NCBI GenBank assembly: GCA_013396915.1
Contig: VWZL01004595.1
Span: 62,286-126,285 of the forward strand
DNA length: 64,000 nt
Direction of reading: 5' to 3'
Source: Stercorarius parasiticus
Taxonomy: Eukaryota > Chordata > Aves > Charadriiformes > Stercorariidae
The notes beneath the pieces are model-generated. The model made no database searches and had not been told where the DNA came from. It saw only the letters and a program-made list of their open reading frames with translations. The position numbers were made by a program, and so were the translations under genes. Below are positions 49,616 to 59,837 of this stretch, piece after piece; the first letter of the stretch is position 1, and the number at the start of each line of letters is the position of its first letter.

Positions 49616-52324
49616 ACATGCTTTGTAACGTAGACTCCAGAGTCATGCTCAGCACCTCCAAGCAGAGGGAACGCGGCTGTGCCGTGCAGGGCGTTAAATG
49701 GTGCTCCGGTGCTTGCTGTGTGCATCATGCTCCCCTCTTCCCTTCAGTGTTCATGTTCAAGCACAGCGTGACTATTAAACCCTGTCAGAAGTACTTTTTC
49801 TCTCCTTTTTGACTACTCCTCTGGGTTTGTTTTTGAGTAGAGAGAAAGATAAAGGCAGATTTCAGGGTTAATGTTACTCTTTTCATAGGGTTGCCCATTT
49901 GCTGTGGGCTGAAAGAAACAGCAACAAAGGGAGAAAAAAAAAAGATGACTCTATTTCCAGTATCATATATAATACTACTCTGTTTCCAGTAAAATACATA
50001 TAACTAAAAATTGAAAGACATTTACTAGGTGGAATATTCCCAATAGTTCCTTGTCTGCGCTGGCTGGCAATGCTCAGTGCTGAGATCCATCAGAAGAGCC
50101 AGTGCCTGTTTCTGTTGTACTTGAGCCTAGGTAAGGTCAGCATTGCCTTCCTCGGTATGAGGAATCACTCGCTCTCCAGGGCAGTTGGACAACTGAAGCA
50201 GATCGGCACAGATTTTGTAGAAGGGTTCCCAAAACGATCTCTCATACAGTAGGCAGTACAAAAGATACAGAGCTCCGTGTAAAGGAAGAGGACCCTGCAC
50301 AGAAGTCCCTTGCCAGGACTTTTATCGGGATCCTTTTGAGCATCCTTTGCCTTTTTTCTCCATCTCTTCTTCCTGCTTCAGCTTTGCTCTGCTTCTGATC
50401 TCATTTCTAAAATAACAGGGAGCAAACCCTTCTTTTTAAAATACCTTCCCAGTCCTCCCAGCAGAGGACACATGGGTCGGACTTTGATCTCTTTATTAAT
50501 CTACTAAAGGGAATGTACAGAAAATCTGGGTTACTCTGGGCATTCGCCAGACCCTTTGAGAAAAAATGCCTCCATACAAACGGTTTATTATCGAGGTTTA
50601 ACAGCTTTCATCATTGGTGCTAACAATGTGAGGATTTCTGCTGGTACCATTCCCACGTTCGGTTTGGTTGGGAAGGCTGCAGAGGTGGGCACAAGGCATG
50701 CAAGAGTGCGGTAATTCTCATGGTGCTCAGAAAACAGGGCAGAACTTTTAGTTTGCTGTAGGGAAAAACAGATAGAGAGGGATTAAGTGCATACAGAGGG
50801 GTTATAATATTGAAGAAAATTCACAGTTTGTAATTCATGTGTGGCTGAAAACCCAGGAGCCACAAGTGCTTTAAAAAAAGTAAAAAAAAAAGCATAGTCA
50901 ATGGAGAGAAATTGTACCATCAGCTGTTGTTCTTCTGAGTTACATTAAGCACATATTCCCATACTGGGCCTTCCTGCCAACATTTATAAAAGCTTGAGGT
51001 ATCTGAATTTTGCACAACACCTGCCACAGTGGGCAAAATTGCACTTTTCATTTGCTTTTTTTGCCACTTTGGCTGAAAAGTTGGGCCTGCACGTGCCCAG
51101 CGAATAGGAAGAGGTTGATCCCATAAATAAGCGTTGTATTTTGCTATGTCTCTGAGACCAAAGAGGAAGGATCTACCTGGGTAAAAGGGATGCCAGCAGC
51201 AGCCCGTGTTCATAAAAGCTGAAGGATACGGCTCAAGCCACGCGGGCTCACAGCACATCCTATTTGTCAGAGCAGTGTCACAGTTTGTCCCATCGTTCTC
51301 AAGCACTTGTAGTGAGTAGCAAATGGTATGTAGCAGTGGTTTAGTCATTGCCGGGGCTTCACAGCTCCTCTCAGCCTGGTTTTACTGCAGGGTTTTATTG
51401 CATTGTTCAGCAGTGATGGAGTGTGTTAAGCTTTGACAGAGATAATTCATAAAATAAGAGGGTTTCTTTATAGTATTTGTGCTTTTGAAGGCAATTTGGT
51501 TCTTCCAGAGTTGTCCATTGTGTATTTTTTGTTTATCTATGTAAGATTATTTTTTTTTCCACCCAAGCAAAAAATATTAAAGCAAGATGAATATGAATAT
51601 TTCTTCAAATAAGTAAAGGGATGTGATGGAAGACACAGAAACCATAATAAAGCCTAGTCAGGTGAAAATGTTGGCACATCTTATTTCATTTAATTCATAA
51701 ATGGAAGAAGATAGAGAATTTATTTGACTAAGCTTCTGGTTCAGTGTCTTGATGATGTGTTTGGAAAATTGCTCTGAAATTGATGTGTAAGTGACCTTGA
51801 AGATGTTATATTTAAGTGATAGCTCATTTTGATGTGAAGTTGTAAGCCCTCCCCCTCCCCAAATAAAGCAAGCAAAGGAAACGAGCAACATTTAATTTAA
51901 GTAATTTGAAGGTGAAGAAGGAAGAATCTCAACTCAAAACTCAAAATTACAAGCAGCCTGGAAGGTCAAGCACCTAATCTGAGTTGTGCCTCCATTTCAG
52001 TGCTATTAAGATGCTGCTTTACTGGGAAGTCTGCCCTTGTGGCAGCGGTCCTGCAGCCTCTCTTTTACTGCTCTGGGAACTCAGACATAATATTCACTGC
52101 AGAAACTGTGTTTTAAGGTAACAGTAAATTTGTACATTCAAAACATCTGTAAAAAAAGAGAAAATTAAAAGCTAAGCCCTAGACAGGAGTGTTACCTGTC
52201 TTGCATTTTTTGTCAAGCATGGTTTATTATATATGTTTCATATTTGAACCAGACAAAAGAATATTAGGAAGTTCTAGGTAGCCTCACAAAGTTATTATTG
52301 CTTTTGGACTCATTCCTGGGCATG

Positions 52325-52390
52325 ATCTAATCTCCATTTAAGTCAATGGGGATATTTCCATTCGTTTCAATAGGAGCTGGGTTTGAGTTT
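52325..52390. repeat. Old interspersed motif, best-preserved copy
   Basis: ATCTCCATTTAAGTCAATGG is followed by GGATATTTCCATTCGTTTC and AATAGGAGCTGGGTTT. The two halves are approximate inverted copies (AAGTCAATGG against CCATTCGTTTCAATAGG). Same motif as at 31055 and, more weakly, 4012. Confidence 0.5.
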
Positions 52391-55300
52391 TAATATGCAT
52401 TAAAGCCTGTGAAATTTGTGCAATAAAATAAAAACAGGAGGCCACGCTTGGCACAGTGGGGGGGCTTAAATGAAGGCGCTGAAATAGCGCTTGATCACCA
52501 AAGTAAGGAGCCTGATTTTCAAAGCTGCCGGCTGTGAGCGGTGGGGGGGATGAGCGATAGGTCTCCTTCATGCTCCGGTTGAGTTTGTGGCTGATGTGAT
52601 ACCGCCGTCCGTATTCAGAACTGGCACTGGTGATTCATGGCTCGAGAAGACTTTAAAAAAGGGTGAATATAATGTATGGTTTATTCTGATTCCCTCTGGC
52701 TTCGGTGGCCCCTGTGTGCTTAATCGGTCTGGCATCGGTGCTCAGGTTCACATCTTCGTTACGCTAAAACTGTTTAATCCTGTGGGTTATATTTACAGTT
52801 TACCCTTAATGGAAATAATGAAATAAATATCTCCTAAAAGAGGTCTGCGCTGATTTTATAGACACAGAGCCATTCTATGTGAAGGACCTAAATAAAAAAA
52901 TATATGGGTTAGGCATAATGTTAGCTTTCTTGAAATCATAAATTTTCTTCCTTAATTGGGTGTGAAATTCCCATCTACAAATCATGCCATTTTGGTTGAT
53001 TTTACGTTCATTGGTTTGATGAATAATGGGCTTGCAGTATTTTTAAACTTTTCCTGCCTACGATAGCTCTCTGCTAAGTGTCCTTCAAAAATCACGTCTT
53101 TTCTTAATGCAAGGAATCCGTATTAGGTCTGTCATTTGCGTTTACAGTCACAAATCTTTCCATGCCCCCCCTGTGCTACAGTGTGTGGGGGCAGGATCCA
53201 GCCAGAGCTTGGGGGCAGGAGTGCGGGTAGGTGGATGTAAAGCCTTCGTTTTGGTGCATCTGGATGAGGTGTGTAAGCTCTTTCTTCCCCCTCTGTATTT
53301 TAGACCGACGAATTTTGAAAAAAAAACCAGTCATTATTCAACTGTTTTCTTCTAAAGCTGCGTTTAGTTATTATTTTTTTCCCAGGAAGGCAATGCAAGT
53401 GAGGACCTTTGGCTGACGGCTCGGCGATGAGCAAGGTGTTGTGTTTACTGCCGTGAGATTCGCAGAGTCTTTGATGAGGGTCATGAATAATTAGTAGCAT
53501 TTCAGAATCGGTGATTTTTTCTTTTCTTCATTTGAGGAATGAAACAGAGCCCTGAGTACTTCGCTGTCAGTAGGCATTCCCAACTGCCGCATTCCTCTCG
53601 TTTTAATTTGGGGACAAACCAGCCTCTACTTTGTAGCTGGTTTGCACTGAGCCCCTTTGTTTTGGAGCTGGAGGAGTGAGAGGCAGACTCAGGGCTCCGG
53701 AAATGCGTTTTTGTCACACTTTGCATGGCAGAAGGTGGCGTGGCCTTTGCCCCCAGGGCTGGAGTCAGGAAGGTGCATCCGTCACCCTTTGTCCTTCAGT
53801 CACCTTAAAGATGATATATTTTTATAGCTACTTTAACCACTAAACCTTGCATTTGCACTAGCGAGGACCTGGCTTTGAGTGGGAAGGGGCATCCCACACT
53901 TTGACAGCTGGGAATATCTGTGGGTGTGCTGCTGTAGTGTGACCTCTATCCCATGCTTCAGCTTGTGCTGAGGACAGGTTCTGCCTTTGCTGCCTCCCAC
54001 TCCTCATGCCTCCCTGTGTGGCCACTCCTGGGTCAGGCATTGGGAATAAGTGGGCTGTTCACTTTATTTGGCTTTCCTGATTTCCCAATCTGAGATGCAG
54101 ATTTGTGCAACTACCTCATATTCCTGAAAAGGGATGAGAAGAACAAGCAACATCTTGTCATTGAGGCTCTTCTCAATTGGACAACTGAGAAGAGCTGGTG
54201 GTACTAAGCAGGATGTCCCCCTGCAAAACCACTGCAATATTTTGAAAAAGAGATAATTACAGGATTTTCCGTAATACTTCTGTGTGATAGAAGTTTTTGG
54301 AAGAGTAGCAGATACTTCCAAGGCAGCCCTTTTTCTGTCTGTGCAGGAACCTCCCCATATCTTGTTCATCATTTGCCGAAACTGAGAGTATGACTACTTA
54401 CACTGGCAACTTTTATAACACAGGCTACTGAGTCACTCAGCAAAATCACATGCTACATTATTTTTTGCATCTAGGTCAATAACTTGGGTAGAAGAATAGA
54501 TTATATTGTCTTGCCCCAGTACCAAGATGCCAAATGATGGGAGATTCTGGCCTTTCCCTGGCAAGCAGTTGCTCCTGCCAGATTCTTCCACTTTCAGTAT
54601 TTGCACTCTCCTTTTTCTGCCATTGACTCCCAGCCATCAGACCTCGATTTGCTTTTCTCAGATAGATTAAACAGCCTCATTACTCTCCTCTGACTTTTCC
54701 TTGCCCAGCTTCTTACAGACCACCAAGTTGTCTTTTAATCTTGCCTTGAAAAAACCTAAACAGAATTGAACTCCTTTCAGTGTTTGCGCTATTGAGAGTA
54801 TTCGTGAAGGATGATCTGACTTTTAGGAGGAACATATGTGTGAAGCAGATATCCATGGCAATGGGCACCTATGTAAACACCCGGCCTGACAGCTCCAGTA
54901 AACGCTCTCTTGCAGAGCTGTGGCAGGTCCATTCATCACTCGACCTATACACAAAGTAGTGTCAAACACATAAGGTAAACAAACAGGGGGCAAAAAAGAG
55001 GTGAGGAAAGAAATAATGCTTTTCTCTAATCCCTTTTTGTTTTAAGAGCTTCTCATGGCTATAGTAAATACATAACTTTCAGATAATTTTGAGTGGACCA
55101 CGTCATTTGAAGTGGTCTACTGAAAGATGTGCAGCAAATCAGGGGGAGTGGAAGGAGGGAAATCCAGTTTGCTGATTCTTTGGCCACTTTTATAGCCAGT
55201 AGCTTCTCACTCCTTTTTTTTTTCGGGCTTCACCCGTGTGCGCCACTTGCAGGAGCCATACAGAAAACATTATCCCATTATTTTCCCAGGGAAAGAGAGA

Positions 55301-58300
55301 AAACAAGCCTTTAAGAGAAACGAGCATCACAGCCTTTGCATTGCTGGCACATTGCCAAGCCCAAGGGCTGCACTTAATTTACATATAAATGTGCCCAGGA
55401 TTTTAATCAGCGATTAATGCACTCTGTTGTTATTTTTCACTTATAGTGTTCGTAATGCACGTGGTACTCGGCGAATCGCATAGGGCAAATGTGCTTGGAG
55501 GAATGCAGTGGCAAGCGTATAGGTGGCAACTCTTTTTGGATTGATGGCTGGCTTTATTTCTGAGGCTGCCCCGGGCCTGAGGAAGTGCTGGCTTCAGTCC
55601 TTCAGGGATGCTGCAAAATCTGGCCGAGGGTGACATAAAGGGCTGGCTTACAGGCTGCTCGGTTGGATTTCAGCTGCCTCATGTAGAGATGCAGTAGTGC
55701 CTCCGTGGCGTAGTGTCCCAGTGGATGGGAATATCTGTTTTTTCTGTCTCATTCAGAAATGCATCTGAAAATCTTGGAACTTTTTCTTTTTTAATCTGAA
55801 ATTTTCAGGATCTCTGCTGGTGTTTCTTCTTACTTCTTGATTTGTTTAGCTCAGGCGTCATCACCTTGTTCATGTTTCTCTTCTAATTAGCAGGCTGGGA
55901 AGAATGCACCACAAAAGCTGTCCAAGAAAAGCCTTAGAGCTGCTCCCAAAGGCCTCTCCTTCCCTCTGCTCTTCTGACCCTGAAAACAAAGTTCTGTCTT
56001 TCTTTTGTATCTGTTAATATCTATAAGCTTTGGAGTGTGGTCTTTTCTGAATTTGTTGTGGTCTCATCCACGGATATTCTTGGCCTTTCCCATAATTTCA
56101 CTCAGCTAAAGTGAGTGAGAGCCTGCCTATGGACTGCCCCAGGGAATGTTTTGCAGGTCCTGATGCCAGCTCTGTCAGCCTTTGTGCTTCCATGCCATAA
56201 TGATAAAGAAGCAGTGCTGGTAATCAAGTGTCGTCACTAGTCTTCAGAGTTAACACCTCACGTGAAGATGACGTTTGAGATGCATCTGGAAGGCGTCACC
56301 CGTATCTACGTAGACAGATTGGTTAAATATTTGGGCAGCACATGTATTCATGTGGGTACTAACTTTAGACCCATACTTGGGTAGACAGCAAGGAGGCATT
56401 TTGTGCAGGGCATTTGAGAGCATGGTAGAAGGTGTTCCCAGGGCAACGGAAGGGTTTCCACATGGAAAATCTGACAGTGAACAAAGACCTACCTCTTATT
56501 TATCAAGCTGCTGTGTGGTGGTGACAGGTGTAATGACAAGACATATTGAGCAAAAGGAATTAATTTATTTCTGGGACCTTTTAATAAATCAAAAGTCAAA
56601 AGAAGAACCAGTGTAGCAGACCCGTTGGCAGTTGCTAACACTTGTTCAATGATCCTTTCCTTCTGAAATACAGAAATGGAAAGTAACTGTTGCCAGGAGT
56701 CATAAAATGAAGGAACAACTCAGAAGATAGATTTATTATCAGCTCAGTATTAGTGAAATTCAGCTTCATAAACAGAGGTTAATCTGCTAAAACCTTCTGT
56801 GCTCTCACTGGGGGAAAACCCTACTTATTTCAAATTTTGTTTAAAGATCTAAAATAATTCTTCTTGTCTTCTGAATAAATCAACATCTCTAGGAGCACTG
56901 ATGTTCATCTTTTTTTGCCTCATCCTTGCCCACATGGATTTTTGCTATTTGTTTATTTATTTCCATGGGCTGTCATTTATTATGGGCTCTTCTTATCCCT
57001 GCGATGTAATTTCTCTTCTGGACTTCTAGGCATTTTCATCACAGTTCACTACATATTTCACCCATGTTTCTACAGAAAGTCATTATGTAGCACAGGCTGC
57101 TGCCGACAAGAATATTTAGAATACACTCTGCCTTTGTCCTCCAGTGCTGCGTTGCTCACCTTTGTTGGGTGAATAATGCATCTGAGCAAGAAGGACATGA
57201 ATCTGATGTCACTAGAAAAAGACCTAAGCCCACACGTGGCTGGAATTGGTACTGCTCCTTTCCCCTTCCTCTCTATATGGTTGATCAAATAGTAGGAAAA
57301 TACTTCTCAGTTCAAACCAGCATTAAAAAACATAATAAAAAAATCCAAACTTGAAAACAATACTTAGAAAATTTTAAAAAAAGATATGTCCTGTACGGGA
57401 AGTGCAAGAACGTCAGGCATCTCTGTAACGGTGTGGTGGGTTCTGTGCTGCCTCCTGCCCAGAGCAGAGTCGGATGGGGGATGTCGGGAGCCAGGGCCTG
57501 GCTCCCTGGGGACAGGCAGTATCTCTTCTTGCTATGCAGGCTTCTCTGTCTTACTCCAGGGGTGGCAGTCCCTTAGGACAGATGTTACATCATTGGCCTC
57601 TTGCTGCTACCCCTCATAAAAGCCATTTAGTGTGTTTGCCAGTAAACTTCAGTATAGAATGTGTTCTGCTGTGAAATGTCTGGTGAAGTTTGCACCGGGG
57701 CTTTTCGTATTGTTAGACATCAGAAGCGCTATCAGGCCATCAAATCCATCCCTTCTGCTGTTGTCTCAGCAGCACAGGGCCATCATTTCATGGCTGCTCT
57801 TCAAGAAATGGAATAGAGTTAACAGTTAAATTTAAAACCAAAGGTCTTGTCTGAATCCAGTGTCATAAAGGGATTAATTGCTGGTATAATCTAAAAAGCC
57901 AGATTTGATGCATAGGTTGTAAGACTGAGGCTGAGGAATAACGCAGATAAATTACATCTGAACTTTATATACCCCATTAAGAAGGATTCCTGATAGGACT
58001 GGCAAGGAGGATCCCTCCTTGGCAGCCCATGCTCTGAAGAGTGGCTGAACAAGGAGCCTGCGCCTTCCTTACCAGTGCACAAAGTCTGCCCACAACACCT
58101 CTCTGCCTGTTCCAGTGTCTTTAAAGCTTTTCTAAGACTTCAGGTTCTCACAGAAACTTTCAGTGCAGTCTGATACTTATAAAAAAACAGAGACATGGAC
58201 ATCCCTTATTAGTGCTGATTTTACAGCAGCTCTTTCCTCGGTGATTAGCTGATAATGTTGTTGTCAGAAGTTGCATCAAGCACATCTGAGACTAAATTGA

Positions 58301-59288
58301 GGTTTCTTAAGTTCCTGTCTTGCCCTGCAACTTCTCCACCAGTTTCCATCGATGACATGACTTGATGGCCTGCAAACTGTCCTTTTTAGTATGTCTCAAG
58401 CTTGAGATCCACTTGTTGCCCAAGATTTAATAATGCTGTATTAAGAGAGGAAAATGTTCTTGGTGTTATGTGTCACAGAAGTGGTGGGAAAGTGCATTTG
58501 CTTATTTTGATGCTGGGGTGATTGTGCGTGTGGTACTGGTGTACTTGATACTCTGTGCATTCGTGGTCTGTGCTCAAGTCAGTGAAGGTTTGGACTATGC
58601 AAATACAGGCAGGTCTTCCAGTGCTCGGAGGTGTTTCTGGTTTCAGGACCCTACATCTGTTTTTATAAAAGTCATTGTGGTTTTGGTGTTCATTTCAAGA
58701 GGAGGATGGGTTTCTAAATCACTTTAGGCAGAAATGAGGTGGGTAGAAGTCCATCATGGCAGGAACCGTGCACACATGGAGGTGGTGGAGTGGCAGGTGC
58801 CATGTCTCTTTGTGGCTCTGTTACAAACACACTTTCTCTGGTGGTTTCTTAGGACCAAGTAGGAAAACAGCTGATGTTTTCTTACATCAGTAGTAGAGTG
58901 GCCAAACCCTTCCTTCCTCTGTGATAAAGGAGGATATACTGGTTGTCTAAGAGCTATTACATGAGCTTTTGATAATCCAAGATTTTGGCATTGTGCAGTG
59001 AGTGATCTCATTATTAAATTTACTGTCTGTTTTTTGAACTTGAATGTATTTATTTTAAATTGCCACCTAGGTTTTTTTCTTTAGCAAGGATGCTGGCAGG
59101 AAGTTGAAATGATAAGCCACTTTCTCTTGTGCAGTTCATTGTCAGTGGCAATAGCTCTCTCTACTAAGGTTTATACAAGTTCGCAGCACCAGCAGAAAAC
59201 GATGGTGTTTCTTCTGTTATTCTGCTGGCTACAGTCCCAGCAAAGAATTTGCTATGACAGCAGGACACTTATGAAGAGCCATCTTTTT

Positions 59289-59309
59289 ACACACACAGAC
59301 ACACACACA
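59289..59309. repeat. (AC)n microsatellite with one interruption
   Basis: ACACACACAG then ACACACACACA, about 210 bp upstream of the cadherin exon. Confidence 0.9.
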
Positions 59310-59490
59310 TTTCTGGGGACAAAGGACTGAGATATTGATGAGGGTTCGATGCCTGAGTTCAAGTTTATGTTTTTGTTTTATGTACAACTTCAATTTTTCT
59401 AAGGGTAGAACATTTGTTATATGCTGAACACATTTCTGTAGTACAGCCAAATCAAAATAGATGTGACATTTCATTGATCGTATTCCTGAG

Positions 59491-59516
59491 ATCCTCTGCT
59501 TGCTGTTTTTCTGCAG
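59491..59516 (+). other. Splice acceptor and polypyrimidine tract of the cadherin exon
   Basis: A pyrimidine-rich run (CCTCTGCTTGCTGTTTTT) leads directly into CTGCAG, the AG ending at 59516. The open frame continues upstream into non-cadherin residues, and the cadherin similarity begins exactly at this AG, which fixes the exon start. The first codon is split after its first base. If the upstream exon ends in G, the joined codon is Gly, as expected from the common 'TGVIYTA' pattern of cadherin repeats. Confidence 0.9.
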
Positions 59517-59831
59517 GAGTTATCTACACAGCAGATATTCTTGACCGGGAGACGACCAGATCCTATTGGTTGACGGTGTATGCGACTGATCATGGTGTCA
59601 TCCCACTCTACACAACCATCGAAGTCTACATTGAAGTGGAGGATGTGAATGACAACGCCCCCCTCACCTCTGAACCTATCTATTACCCAGCCGTCATGGA
59701 AAACTCCCCGAAGGATATATCTGTCATTCAGATCCAAGCCCAGGACCCTGACTCCAGCACTAACGAAAAACTGACTTACCGGATTACAAGTGGAAATCCC
59801 CAGAACTTCTTTGTAATCAATCCCAAAACAG
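59517..59831 (+). CDS. FAT3: Internal exon of a Fat-like giant atypical cadherin, probably FAT3
   Basis: This 315-nt exon encodes 104 complete codons plus split codons at both ends. It starts after a CTGCAG acceptor at phase 1 and ends before GTAATG at phase 1, so its length is a multiple of three. The frame begins [13 protein letters not shown] and ends INPKT. Visible cadherin motifs are LDRE (59540-59551), an Asp-His-Gly after YAT, the inter-repeat linker DVNDNAP (59642-59662), MEN at the start of the next repeat (Glu at 59699-59701) and the calcium ligands DPD (59744-59752). The exon thus holds the C-terminal half of one EC repeat and the N-terminal half of the next. Fat-like cadherins are very large single-pass adhesion proteins with more than 30 EC repeats that act in planar polarity and, for FAT3, in neuronal morphology. 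The wording [12 protein letters not shown] and [10 protein letters not shown] matches my memory of FAT3 better than FAT1, but no search was run. The cadherin assignment is nearly certain; the paralogue is less so. Confidence 0.9.
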
Positions 59832-59837
59832 GTAATG
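59832..59837 (+). other. Splice donor of the cadherin exon
   Basis: The sequence ACAG|GTAATG follows the Lys-Thr of the KTG motif that is common at this place in cadherin repeats, with the Gly codon split after its first base (phase 1). Beyond this point the frame loses cadherin character and runs about 40 codons to a stop at 59948-59950. A retained intron would therefore end the protein soon after. Confidence 0.9.

Larger units (their letters stand above)
43961..59288. other. Gene-free intron DNA, repeat-poor
   Basis: 15.3 kb without a younger CR1. It contains an ancient CR1 end at 49098, the old motif at 52325, simple repeats at 45937, 47592 and 49587, and otherwise unique sequence. The longest frames (48348-48830 and 46154-46612) are chance-length and lack known domains. 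Confidence 0.55.
1..59516 (+). other. Intron 5' of the cadherin exon (upstream part not in window)
   Basis: No second exon with splice signals and family similarity was found upstream of 59517, so this stretch is read as one very long intron, or part of one, of the Fat-like cadherin gene. Fat-family genes are known for very long introns. Sense and antisense CR1 copies, simple repeats and AT-rich unique DNA fill it. A small exon without recognisable similarity, or a nested gene, cannot be excluded from sequence alone. Confidence 0.75.

Noticed and set aside
59414..59516. Upstream extension of the cadherin frame as coding sequence
   Set aside because: It is non-cadherin sequence that runs through a polypyrimidine tract and CAG acceptor; the similarity starts at the splice site.
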